The notes beneath the pieces were generated by a model, which saw nothing but the letters and a program-made list of their open reading frames with translations, was not told the DNA's origin and searched no databases. A DNA stretch of 64,000 bases, from positions 17,541,046 through 17,605,045 of the forward strand of contig NC_050469.1 of the NCBI RefSeq assembly GCF_013373865.1. Direction: 5' to 3'. This document shows, piece after piece, positions 29,897 through 40,021 of this stretch. The first letter of the stretch is position 1, and each line of letters starts with the position of its first letter. The DNA comes from Monomorium pharaonis. Its lineage: Eukaryota > Arthropoda > Insecta > Hymenoptera > Formicidae. The position numbers were made by a program, and so were the translations under genes.

Positions 29897-30923
29897 TGTA
29901 ACGAGCCGTTCCTCCGCCACGTTAAGGCATATAGATACGAGGCCGTTACCCTCCTACCTCGTGTAGTCCCCTCCGCTTATCTCGGTCTCCCCGCACATCT
30001 CCGCTCCTCTTGTCACCAAACGGGGGCTATAAAAGCCCTCCGCTGGTGATAAGGAATCAGATCTCCCCGGTCTAGCGTACTGAGCCGACCAATCCTCTCA
30101 GCGAATTGAGCTGAGTATCCAAAGCACGCACTGAGTGCCAAACTTAACCTCAAACCGGCTTCCTAACTAGCGCGCACTGAGCGCTTCCTCGCGCCACGCT
30201 GTGAGTGGCAAAACACCGCCCCGCTCGACACCCGGATCCCGGTACGCGTATTGAGCTACCAATCCCGACCGCACACGGGGGACCCCGTACTGAGGGGAAA
30301 CCGCCGACGCGGAGGACCATCCACGCGGGATGATCCTCGACGATAATAACAGCTGATCGTCGAACAGCTGATCACCGTGGCTGTCGAGCCGAGCTCCGCG
30401 CCGCACCGCGCAGTCGCGCACCGCCGCGACCAGTCATAACGCCGCACCGACCGACTCGGCGAATGCGAACGCCGCACCGTACCGCGCAGCCGCGACCGTA
30501 ACACCGCAGACAATCCGACTACCGCCGCGACTGACACGAACGCCGCCATACATTACACCGCCGCGATTACACCGCCACGAGCATTGTAGTCCGTAAGACC
30601 GGCCGCTACCGCCGATCGACGCACCGACCGATACACGGGCCGTACGCCCGCCGCAGCCAATCCGGCACCGAATACCCAACGCGCACATGCGCTACGCGAC
30701 ACACGTCGCCATAACCAATCGCCCGCGACTCGCATAGCGAGATCTTAGTTGTAAGTTATTAGAGCAGGGAACCTGTATATATTAGATAGGCATATATTAG
30801 AATAAATCATAGTTGTAAATATATACCGCTTGCCTCCGTTATTCATTCAACCAGCCCGCCGCCCGAACCCTGAATTACCCGCGGCTATCCGTAGCACATC
30901 ATAATCAAAAGTTCACGGTTACA
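29897..30923 (+). repeat. 5' LTR (1027 bp)
   Basis: It starts TGTAACGAGCC and ends CACGGTTACA (TGTAAC/GTTACA inverted ends). A TATAAAAG box at 30028-30035 and an AATAAA at 30801-30806 mark likely promoter and polyadenylation signals. Long antisense open frames inside are high-GC artefacts. Confidence 0.95.
30028..30035 (+). promoter_or_regulatory. TATA box of the 5' LTR
   Basis: TATAAAAG lies ~130 bp into the LTR in GC-rich context, consistent with a polymerase II core promoter. It is repeated at the same place in the 3' LTR. Confidence 0.6.
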
Positions 30924-30926
30924 AAA

Positions 30927-30944
30927 TGGCGCCCGAACAGGGAC
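30927..30944 (+). other. Primer binding site, tRNA-Lys type
   Basis: TGGCGCCCGAACAGGGAC begins three bases after the 5' LTR. Eighteen bases match the complement of the 3' end of the tRNA-Lys used by lentiviruses; tRNA-Lys priming is also known for insect gypsy elements. Confidence 0.85.
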
Positions 30945-30951
30945 TGGTTGA

Positions 30952-31893
30952 ATGAATAGGCAAAATACCGCGATAATGCCGACCACGAGCGATAAATTCC
31001 GCACCGACGGACCAGCCAAACGGGAGATGATGGACGGAGGGACCACGGCCGACGACAGCAGCGCGGACAAGATAGAGACTGTCCGAGGGACCCCCCGAAC
31101 ACGACGCCGGGGTACCTTTTCGGACACCGCCGCACTACTAGATACCGTCCGCAAGTGGGGTTGCCAGTTTGACGGGAAGGACGGCGTCGCCTTCCTAGAG
31201 CGCCTTGAGGATCTACGCCTTAGTTACGGGCTGACACAGGCTCAATTACAACGGTGCCTCCCGCTGCTTTTTAAAGACCAGGCGCTACTCTGGTATCGGA
31301 ACAACCGGGACGACTAGAGGAGCTGGGCGGACTTCGAAAAAGATTTCCGGCGATACTTCGTGCCCACCAAGACCCGCTTCGAACTAGAGGCCGAAATCGC
31401 CCGCAGGACTCAGGGGCCGAACGAGACCGCACGGGAGTACGTGACAGCACTCCAGACCTTGATGCGCCGCCACGGAGGAATAACCACGGAGGACCGCCTG
31501 GAGCGCATCTATCATAACTTGCGGCCGGAATACCACCTATATGCGCGCCGCAATGATTTCCTCGACCTCCCGGGACTACTGCAGCTCACCGATGACTACG
31601 AGCGCGCCAGGCGCTATGAACGGGACTACCAACCACCGAAGGGCAAGGAGAAGCCGAAGACCGCCGCCGCCGCCATCATCCCTGCATACGACTCCCGCGA
31701 GTGCTGCTGGGGGTGCGGGCAACGAGGACATACCCGCCGCTTCTGTAAGAGACCCCCGAAATTATTCTTCTCACAGTGCGGGAAGGAGGGGGTACTCACC
31801 CGGAACTGCCACGGCACGCCGGGAAACGCCAAGCAGGCCGAGGAGAACCAGGGGGCCTCCCGGTCTACCGCCAGCCCGGACACCGGCGCGTAA
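30952..31893 (+). pseudogene. gag: gag gene with an in-frame TAG
   Basis: The frame begins MNRQNTAIMPTTSDKF and is interrupted by TAG at 31315-31317, after which it continues in the same frame (SWADFEKDFRRYFVP) to 31893. The capsid-like region is followed by a CCHC knuckle, CWGCGQRGHTRRFC; a second knuckle-like segment (SQCGKEGVLTRNC) has lost key residues. The end overlaps pol, which lies in the -1 frame, suggesting expression by -1 frameshifting. The protein would form the particle and bind RNA. The stop makes this copy unable to produce full Gag. Confidence 0.85.
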
Positions 31894-34800
31894 GAGCCCA
31901 GCTGCCGAGCATCAGCCCCCGAAACGAAACGACCGATCCGCGACCATGGGGGACGATCGAGATCGCCGGGCAGCAACACGACGCCCTGCTGGATTGCGGC
32001 GCCATCCTTTCATACGTGGCCGAGGATACCGCCGAACGCATACGACCGTACGCCCAAGTCCGCCGCATCACCGCCGCCGTACAACTGGCCGATGGACGAA
32101 CCGGCCGAATCGACGAGGAGATGCGCGTCCAAATACGCCTGGGGCACTACCGCGGACTACAGACCTTTCACGTGCTGCCAGGGCTGACCTCCACCGTAAT
32201 CGCCGGCGTCCACCTGCTGCGCAAAGCCGGTTTCCGCTGGAGCCTTCCGACGATCGCCACCTTGCGGCCCACCGAAACACCTACCGCTGAACCAACCGCC
32301 GGACTCACCGCCTGCTCCAAGGAACAAAACACAAAACTACAAGCGCTACTGGACGAGTTCCTGCCCAGATTCACGCAACTCCGAGGTATCACTCCGCTTA
32401 CCGAACATCGCATCCGCCGGAAGGACGACCGAGAACCGATACGGCAGCGGTACCGAACATTCAACCCCGCTCTACAGGGGATCATCGACAAGGAAATCGA
32501 TGATATGCTCCGCGAGGGCCACATCGAGCCCACCAGCAGCCCATGGAATTCCGGCGTGGTCCTGGCCAAGAAGAAGGACGGACGATACCGTTTTTGCATC
32601 GACTTCCGCAAGATTAACGAGGTTATCGTACGAGATGCATACCCACTACCACCAGTGCAACACATCCTCGACCAGCTGCGGGAAGCCCGTTTTTTATCCA
32701 CTATCGACCTTAAAAACGGGTACTGACAAGTCGCCTTGCATCCAGATAGCCGACCGATGACCGCCTTTGCCATACCGGGAAGAGGACAATTCCGGTTCAC
32801 CGTGATGCCCTTTGGGCTACACGCCGCGCCAGCCACGTTCCAACGGTTACTGGACCGCGTCATCGGGCCAGACATGGAGCCGCGAGCCTTCGCCTACCTC
32901 GATGACATCGTGGTGCTCGGGAGAACGTTCGACGAACACCTCCGCAATCTCCGAGAGGTATTACAACGGTTACTAGACGCGAACCTAAAAATCAACCCAG
33001 ACAAGTGTCACTTCGCACGATCCAGTCTAAAATACTTCGGACACGTCGTCGATCGGGAAGGACTGAGGACCGACCCGGACAAAGTCAAGGCCATTATGGA
33101 GATCCCGCCACCCACCTCCCTGCCGGCCCTCCGACGATTTCTTGGAATGACGTCATGGTACCGCAGATTTATACCCGGGATAGCAACACTGGCCGCACCG
33201 CTGAATGAACTCCTACGGAAGAACAGACGATGGGAGTGGACTGCCAGCCAGCAGCAGGCTTTCGAAAGTATTCGGAACAGCCTTGCCTCCGCACCAGTAC
33301 TGCACTGTCCAGACTTTTCGGCCACCTTCGTCTTACAGACAGATGCCAGCGACGCCGGACTAGGGGCAGTCCTAACCCAAACGATCGAGGGACAAGAACG
33401 CGTAATTGCATACGCAAGCAGAGCACTACGGCAACCCGAACGACATTATTCCGCAACGGAAAAGGAGTGCCTCGCGGTCGTATGGGGCATAGAGAAGATG
33501 CGGCCATACTTGGAGGGATACCGATTCCGCGTCATCACCGACCACTTCTCTCTCCGCTGGCTCCGCTCCTTGGACAACCCAACCGGCCGTCTAGCGCGTT
33601 GGGCAGTGGCCCTGCAGCAGCACGATTTCGAGGTGGAATACCGGAAAGGCGCTCTGAATTATGTGCCCGACGCCCTGTCACGTCAGCCTGGAGGAGGGGG
33701 AGGATGAAGAAGATACCGACACGGCGGGACAGGATCTAGCGGTCATTACACCGACGTGCAAGTGGCACCAGCGCACAACGCAAACCGTCCAAGAACAACC
33801 GCAAGCTACCGGACTATACAATACAGAATGGCCACTTATACCGCCACTTCCACGAGCGCCATTCTACCGACGATAACGACGATCCATCTGCATGGAAGCT
33901 GTGTGTACCACTACAGCAGAGACAGGAAGTACTAAAGGAGTGCCACGACGCCCCCACCGCCAGCCACCTCGGAATCGCCAAGACACTGGCCCGACTGGCA
34001 CAAAAATATTATTGGCCAGGGATGTTCCGACAGGCAACCAAATATGTCCGTCGCTGTACGAACTGCCGGGAACACAAACCGTCGCAACAGCAAACGGCCG
34101 GACGAATGCATCACGCCAGTGTGGACGCGCCTAACATGGTCATAGCAATCGACCTCATAGGACCACTGCCGAGATCCTCCGAGGGGCACACCTGGATCCT
34201 GGTATGTCAGGATGCCTTCACGAAATGGCTAACAACGAAACCGCTACGACAAGCCACCGCCACCGCCGTGACAAGGGCGGTCGAAGAAAAAATCATCCTC
34301 CAGCACGGATGCCCTCGCCGGATCATCACCGACAACGGCCGCCAATTTATCAGCCGCGAATTCACCGAGTTACTTGCGCAGGCCGGCATCGACCATCGGA
34401 AAACGCCGCCATACTCGCCGCAATGCAATCCGGTCGAACGAGCCAATAGGACGCTCAAGACCATGGTTTCGCAATTCATCGACCGAGATCACCGCCACTG
34501 GGACCGCCATCTACCGCAACTAACGTTCGCCGCCAACACCGCCGTTCACGAAAGTACCGGGTATACGCCAGCGATGCTCACGTATGGCCACGAACTCACC
34601 GCACCTGGCACACTACGAGGGAGAACCGAACAAACCTTGGATGTGGCCATACCAGCCGGCCGGCCCACAGCGCGGGCGCAGAAGATTCAAAAACTGCGCG
34701 AACGATTTGAAATTGCCACGCGCCGCCAGGAAGAAGCAACCGCAAAGCAAGCCAAATATTACGACCTGCGAAGGCGCGACTGGAGACCCGAGATCGGCCA

Positions 34801-34996
34801 ACAGGTCTACCGCCGCGAACATCCGCTCTCCAACGCGCAGAAAAACTTCGCGGGAAAACTGGCGCCTTGATACACCGGGCCATATACAGTCGACCGCCAC
34901 ATGTCGCCTGTCATCGTACGACTCCGCGACAACAACAACAAGATCATGGGAACCGTACACGTGAAGGACTTGAAGGAGAGTCCGGACACCGAATAA
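31776..34996 (+). pseudogene. pol: pol gene (protease, reverse transcriptase, RNase H, integrase), several stops and frame changes
   Basis: In order: aspartic protease with ALLDCGAILSYV (D-C-G instead of the usual D-S/T-G); reverse transcriptase with RFCIDFRKINEV and YLDD in FAYLDDIVVLG (~32890); RNase H with TDASDAGLGAVL and YSATEKECLAVVWG; integrase with HHCC zinc site (CH..H..RRCTNC, ~33940-34070) and catalytic DDE in IDLIG, TDNGRQF and NPVERANRT. Breaks: TGA at 32724-32726 in the same frame, stop at 33705-33707 with a frame change between RNase H and integrase, and TGA at 34868-34870 before the last integrase residues (end 34996). The enzymes would act in reverse transcription and integration; this copy is defective. 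Confidence 0.9.
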
Positions 34997-35026
34997 CAAC
35001 AGAAACGAAGGGTATAAAAAGGCACG

Positions 35027-35929
35027 ATGAGCCCACCAGATCAGAAAGTGAGCGATAGCAGCAGCAGGATGCCAAAGTCCAAGAGCTCTCTTCGAGACCG
35101 CCTCGCCCGTGCCATCGCCGGACCTCCACGGATCCCAACAAGCAGCCAACCCTTCGAGGCCTCCGTCCGGACACCAGGGCGCAGCCAACGGCGCGAGAAC
35201 GAGCCGCCTAGCACCGCCGCGCCAGCTTCAACACCAGCTCCGGCGCCGCCATCCGGACCCCGTCGGCCCGCAGTGGCACGCCAGAGGACGACGCGCTCCC
35301 GCCAGGAACGGCTGTACGCCGAGGCTTCGCCAGCCGCCGACAACGGGCGGAGCGTATTGCTCGCCACGTTCGGGTCCACATTGTCCTGGACCTGGACGAC
35401 GACGACGACGACAACAACGGTGGAATAACCGCAACGCCGGAGGAACGTCCGACGCCTGCACCGATGCCGGACATCGCGTCCTTGCACATCACGGGACCTG
35501 CCGCGCCACCACCAGCGGCAATACCAGAGCCCGCGCCGCCACCCTCCGTCGTCGAGATGCATCGACAGGTCGTCGCACCACCGCCACCGGCCCGACCACC
35601 ATCTGCCGCTGCCGAGACCGCCACCGCTGAGCTGGCGCAGTCGCCGCCGCCGACGCCGAACCGCCTCACCCGGGTACTTCACCCGGCCGCAACCAACGCC
35701 GGCACCGACACCGCCTCCGACCGGGTACTTTACCCAGCCAGCGCCGCCACCATCATCACCCGCGCCGTCACCATCGCCGCCAGCCCCCGGACCATCCGCT
35801 ATTCCCAGCGAAGTCCTGCGGACCATACCGTGGGAGCGCATACTGCCAGGCCGCCGCTACCGTCACCAGGCCCTCGGGCACCGCATCGTGGTGAAACACC
35901 AGCTCGACGGGTCCTGGTATATCCGCTAA
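35027..35929 (+). pseudogene. Proline-rich 3' gene of unknown function, disrupted
   Basis: It begins MSPPDQKVSDSSSRMPKSKS and is open to TAA at 35426-35428. The same frame becomes protein-like again near the end, with GYFT-P repeats and a basic segment ending HRIVVKHQLDGSWYIR before TAA at 35927-35929; between them the best frame changes. Composition is rich in Pro, Ala, Arg and Thr. No signal peptide or membrane segment suggests an envelope. It may be an accessory or second Gag-like protein. Coding status is moderate because high-GC DNA gives many open frames. Confidence 0.4.
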
Positions 35930-35971
35930 TAAAGAGAATTTTTTTCATTGTACATAGGGACGGGGTCTGCC

Positions 35972-35981
35972 GAGGGGGAGG
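35972..35981 (+). other. Polypurine tract
   Basis: GAGGGGGAGG lies directly before the 3' LTR and would prime plus-strand synthesis. Confidence 0.8.
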
Positions 35982-37008
35982 TGTAACGAGCCGTTCCTCC
36001 GCCACGTTAAGGCATATAGATACGAGGCCGTTACCCTCCTACCTCGTGTAGTCCCCTCCGCTTATCTCGGTCTCCCCGCACATCTCCGCTCCTCTTGTCA
36101 CCAAACGGGGGCTATAAAAGCCCTCCGCTGGTGATAAGGAATCAGATCTCCCCGGTCTAGCGTACTGAGCCGACCAATCCTCTCAGCGAATTGAGCTGAG
36201 TATCCAAAGCACGCACTGAGTGCCAAACTTAACCTCAAACCGGCTTCCTAACTAGCGCGCACTGAGCGCTTCCTCGCGCCACGCTGTGAGTGGCAAAACA
36301 CCGCCCCGCTCGACACCCGGATCCCGGTACGCGTATTGAGCTACCAATCCCGACCGCACACGGGGGACCCCGTACTGAGGGGAAACCGCCGACGCGGAGG
36401 ACCATCCACGCGGGATGATCCTCGACGATAATAACAGCTGATCGTCGAACAGCTGATCACCGTGGCTGTCGAGCCGAGCTCCGCGCCGCACCGCGCAGTC
36501 GCGCACCGCCGCGACCAGTCATAACGCCGCACCGACCGACTCGGCGAATGCGAACGCCGCACCGTACCGCGCAGCCGCGACCGTAACACCGCAGACAATC
36601 CGACTACCGCCGCGACTGACACGAACGCCGCCACACATTACACCGCCGCGATTACACCGCCACGAGCATTGTAGTCCGTAAGACCGGCCGCTACCGCCGA
36701 TCGACGCACTGACCGATACACGGGCCGTACGCCCGCCGCAGCCAATCCGGCACCGAATACCCAACGCGCACATGCGCTACGCGACACACGTCGCCATAAC
36801 CAATCGCCCGCGACTCGCATAGCGAGATCTTAGTTGTAAGTTATTAGAGCAGGGAACCTGTATATATTAGATAGGCATATATTAGAATAAATCATAGTTG
36901 TAAATATATACCGCTTGCCTCCGTTATTCATTCAACCAGCCCGCCGCCCGAACCCTGAATTACCCGCGGCTATCCGTAGCACATCATAATCAAAAATTCA
37001 CGGTTACA
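35982..37008 (+). repeat. 3' LTR (1027 bp)
   Basis: Same length as the 5' LTR with the same ends. Visible differences are one T/C near 36632, one C/T near 36708 and one G/A near 36996. Confidence 0.95.
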
Positions 37009-37322
37009 AAATGCCGAGGGGGAAATTATACTTATAACAAGTCTGAGCTTCTGTGAATGAATAGCGTAGAAAATTTACTCTCTTTTCCTATTATATTTAA
37101 CTCTTTCATTCTGGACCTTGGATTTGGATTCAGCGGGTCAAAATACATAAGGATTGACTGATTATATAGTCTGGTCCGCCAGACCAACATTTTAAAAAAA
37201 TTTTTTTTGAGGTTAGGAAATGCGAGCTAACTTTGCAATTTTGACTTTGGATTCGTATTCAGCGGGTCAAAATACATAAGGATTGACTAGTCTAGTCCGC
37301 CGGACCAACCTTTTTTTTGTGT
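37009..37322. repeat. Right flank: 19-nt extra segment, target-site candidate and inverted ~119-bp repeats
   Basis: AAATGCCGAGGGGGAAATT (37009-37027) follows the LTR, then ATACT (37028-37032). From about 37109 two inverted copies of the host element's tandem repeat appear (AGCGGGTCAAAATACATAAG at ~37131 and ~37261). Confidence 0.65.
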
Positions 37323-37743
37323 GTCTATGTTATTTTATAATTCCGCCGGACAGAACATTCTGTTGTTCTTTATGGTATCCGAATTAAACGATTAAAACTT
37401 TATCTGAATATGGATACTTTCCTATATTATCTTATCTGGTTATCTTATTGAATAAACAAATTACGACTTAAAATCTATATAAATTATTCAGATAATTCTA
37501 TATTCAGATAAAGTTTTAATCGTTTGATTCAGACACGATAAAGAATGATAAAATGTTATGTTCGGCAAAATTGCGAAATAATTTTTTCCTGTTTAAAATA
37601 TCTCCAATTATATAGACAATGATAGAAAACTATTATAGTATATAACATATTTTTGATAAAAACGTATAGGGACAATTTCAGATTAATTCATATAGAGTCT
37701 TATAGATCTTGAATCGTAAATTTCATATTCAGAACGATAAGTA
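37323..37743. other. Internal part of the TIR transposon, right side
   Basis: AT-rich; AACGATTAAAACTTTATCTG near 37386 and its reverse complement near 37506 form a local inverted repeat also seen near 26300. No coding content. Confidence 0.55.
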
Positions 37744-38440
37744 GATAGGATCATATATAAAAGTAGTCGTATTCAGATAAAGTTTTAATCGTTTATTTCA
37801 GATACAATAAGAAACGATAGTACTTTATGTCCGCCGAAATTGGAATACATCTGATAGAAACGTATAGGAACAATTCCAGATTAATTCATATAGAGTCTTA
37901 TAGACCTTGAATCGTAATTTTTATATTCAGAACGATAAGTAGATAGGATCATATATAAAAGTAGTCGTATTCAGATAAAGTTTTAATCGTTTATTTCAGA
38001 TACGATAAGAAACGATAGTACTTTATGTCCGCCGAAATTGGAATACATCTGATAGAAACGTATAGGAACAATTCCAGATTAATTCATATAGAGTCTTATA
38101 GACCTTGAATCGTAATTTTCATATTCAGAACGATAAGTAGATAGGATCATATATAAAAGTAGTCGTATTCAGATAAAGTTTTAATCGTTTATTTCAGATA
38201 CGATAAGAAACGATAGTACTTTATGTCCGCCGAAATTGGAATACATCTGATAGAAACGTATAGGAATAATTTCAGATTAATTCATATAGAGTCTTATAGA
38301 CCTTGAATCGTAATTTTCATATTCAGTACGATAAGTAGATAGGATCATATAGAAAAGTAGTCGTATTCAGATAAAGTTTTAATCGTTTATTTCAGATACG
38401 ATAAGAAACGATAGAATTTTATAACTTTTCTATCTGGCAG
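37744..38440 (+). repeat. Tandem 198-bp units in the right subterminal region
   Basis: GATAGGATCATATA recurs at 37744, 37942, 38140 and 38338, spacing 198 bp, with near-identical bodies (TCAGATAAAGTTTTAATCG, ACTTTATGTCCGCCGAAATT). Confidence 0.95.
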
Positions 38441-38546
38441 GAAATCTAGTGTCCGATAGAAACGATAGATTCAGATAAAATTATATTAAATTTCTATCAA
38501 ATTTCTATATGTTTCTATCAGTTTCTATCGTACTTTTTGAACAGGG

Positions 38547-38874
38547 TACATAAAAGTTTATACTGATAAACAGCTACCGACTGGTATTTGTTTATATCAA
38601 GTTACAACTGACTTGTAGTTTACATAAATGTTTATACTGATAAGCGGCGATCGACTGGTATTTGTTTATATCAGGTTACAACTAGCATGTTGTTTACATA
38701 AATGTTTATACTGATAAGCGGCGGCACCCGTTTGTGTAACGTCATCCCCCCTCCACCGCGTGACGCCATACCCCCTGTGACGTCATACCCCTCCCCACAA
38801 ATACCCCCCCCCCCCCGCCCCTCACCCCCTCCCCCTCGGAGCTCCGTAGTCAAAATCACCCTCCTATTCCTACT
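38547..38874 (-). repeat. Outer piece of the right Polinton terminal repeat
   Basis: The reverse complement matches left positions 6614-~6930, with TGACGTCA and the TATAAACA boxes, and ends at the element terminus. A long C-run (near 38806-38816) distinguishes it from the left copy. Confidence 0.92.
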
Positions 38875-39362
38875 AAATTACACAAATGTAATTACATAAC
38901 AATAGTGTAATTTAATTACTTTGGACATTCATTACAAATGCTCAAACAAATTAGTAATTCAATGGTGTTTAATTACAAATGTTCAAAATAATGTGTAATT
39001 AAATCACATTTAATTATTCGTTGTTTTGAGCATTTTTAATTTGGTAATAGTCAATTACAAATTCGCCCATCTCTGATCAGAAATCGATCTTTTTATCTAA
39101 TTCAACAAAATATTAAATATTATTTGAATTTGTGATAACGAGATAATTTTTTATAATGACAGCAAATTTTGTATAAATAAAGAACTAATAACTATTGTTA
39201 GTTAATATATATGTTTATATCTTATGTTTTATAAATATTTATTTGTACATATATAGTACATATATATACATATACATATATATTGCAGTATTTCATTACA
39301 TATATTTTATATCCATCATTGCAATTTTTTTATCATAAACTGTATCATAAACGAAAGACTTA
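38875..39362. other. AT-rich flank right of the Polinton
   Basis: AAATTA (38875-38880) is the right target copy. Repeated GTAATT/AATTAC words follow to ~39060. No gene. Confidence 0.5.
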
Positions 39363-39843
39363 GGGTGCTGTCCCATGGCTTCGCAAAACGGAATCTGAAA
39401 GGCGGAATGGAGGGGATTAGTCAATTGCAAACTTTTCGTTCCGATTTTAAACACTGGGGCTCCCCATGGAATGATTTTTGACGGAATCGGAAGGCTATGG
39501 CTAACTTTATAACTTAACATAACATACGTATTTATACTTTGACCAAAAAAAGGGAATAGTAATCATATGTAGTTATAAATTATAAGTAATTATAATGCGA
39601 CAACAATATTTATTACAGTACGTTGTAATATTATAACACTCACCTTATCAATTGTGTTACATAAAATCATGTAAGTTCAGGTTCAGGTTCCGTTTTCCGA
39701 TTTTCCATAGCCTTCCGATTCCGTCAAAAATCACTCCACGGGGAGCCCCATGATTGAAAATCGGAACGGAAAGCTTCCAATTGGTTGATCCCCTCCATTG
39801 CGTCTTTCCGATTCCGTTTTCCGAGACCCATGGGACAGCACCC
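39363..39843. mobile_element. 481-bp MITE with long inverted repeats and TA duplication
   Basis: Ends GGGTGCTGTCCCATGG and CCATGGGACAGCACCC, flanked by TA (39361-39362, 39844-39845). Arms of ~150 bp (GGAATGGAGGGGAT, GGGGCTCCCC, TTTTTGACGGAATCGGAAGG) form a fold-back around an AT-rich centre. Non-coding. Confidence 0.85.
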
Positions 39844-40021
39844 TAATGCCCCTATACATTATTTTAATATAGTTTAACATTCAGTGAACAGGATCGATCT
39901 CGGATTTCAAGAATCGATTCACTGGATTGATCGAAGCTGTGAGATCGGTTAAAAAAGATCGATATTCGGATACAAAGAAATCGATTTTTCAAAATATCGA
40001 TTCAATATCGCCCATTCCTAC

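Larger units (their letters stand above)
29897..37008 (+). mobile_element. Ty3/Gypsy-type LTR retrotransposon, young but defective
   Basis: Two 1027-bp LTRs flank gag, pol (protease, reverse transcriptase, RNase H, integrase in that order) and a 3' proline-rich region. A primer site and purine tract are present. GC content is far above the surroundings. The gene order defines Ty3/Gypsy. Internal stops and frame changes disable it. The LTRs differ at only about three visible positions. Confidence 0.95.
28036..37322. mobile_element. Element with ~119-bp terminal tandem repeats and palindromic GGTCCGCCGGACC-type words; host of the LTR retrotransposon
   Basis: The left end ACACAAAAAAGTGATCCGG and right end (reverse complement ACACAAAAAAAAGGTTGG) approach each other in inverted orientation. 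Tandem units with TATGTATTTTGACCCGCTGA follow on the left (28082, 29491, 29610, 29729) and in reverse on the right (about 37136 and 37270). Boundaries are approximate and no target duplication was resolved. No transposase. It contains the elements at 28195-29478 and 29897-37008. Confidence 0.6.
25092..38546. mobile_element. 13.5-kb non-autonomous TIR DNA transposon with TA target duplication, carrying nested elements
   Basis: Ends CCCTGCTCAAAAAATCCGAT at 25092 and ...TTTTTGAACAGGG at 38546 are inverted repeats; TA flanks both sides (25090-25091, 38547-38548), and joining the flanks restores continuity of the Polinton repeat. Subterminal tandem arrays differ at the two ends (146-bp units left, 198-bp units right), both rich in CTATCGT and TTATCTGAAA words. 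No transposase gene is visible. The superfamily is unassigned: TA duplication suits Tc1/mariner-like or related groups, but the CCCTG end is atypical. The element's own sequence is about 25092-26422, 27949-28035 and 37323-38546. Confidence 0.8.
6614..38874. mobile_element. Polinton/Maverick self-synthesising DNA transposon, interrupted by a 13.5-kb nested insertion
   Basis: The ends are AGTAGGAATAGGAGGGTG at 6614 and its near-perfect reverse complement ending CCTACT at 38874, matching the AG...CT ends of Mavericks. Flanks AAATTG and AAATTA give a 6-bp target duplication with one mismatch. Inside are the hallmark genes: protein-primed family B polymerase, retroviral-type integrase with chromodomain, A32-like ATPase, adenain-like protease and capsid proteins. 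The element's own DNA is 6614-25091 and 38547-38874; 25092-38546 is foreign DNA inserted in the right terminal repeat. Several genes are disrupted, so this is a decaying copy. Confidence 0.92.

Noticed and set aside
30167..30735. Arg/Ser/Gly-rich antisense frames, repeated at 36252-36820
   Set aside because: They lie wholly within the two LTRs and reflect high GC content.
25092..38546. piggyBac assignment from the CCC start
   Set aside because: piggyBac needs TTAA on both sides; the flanks here share only TA.
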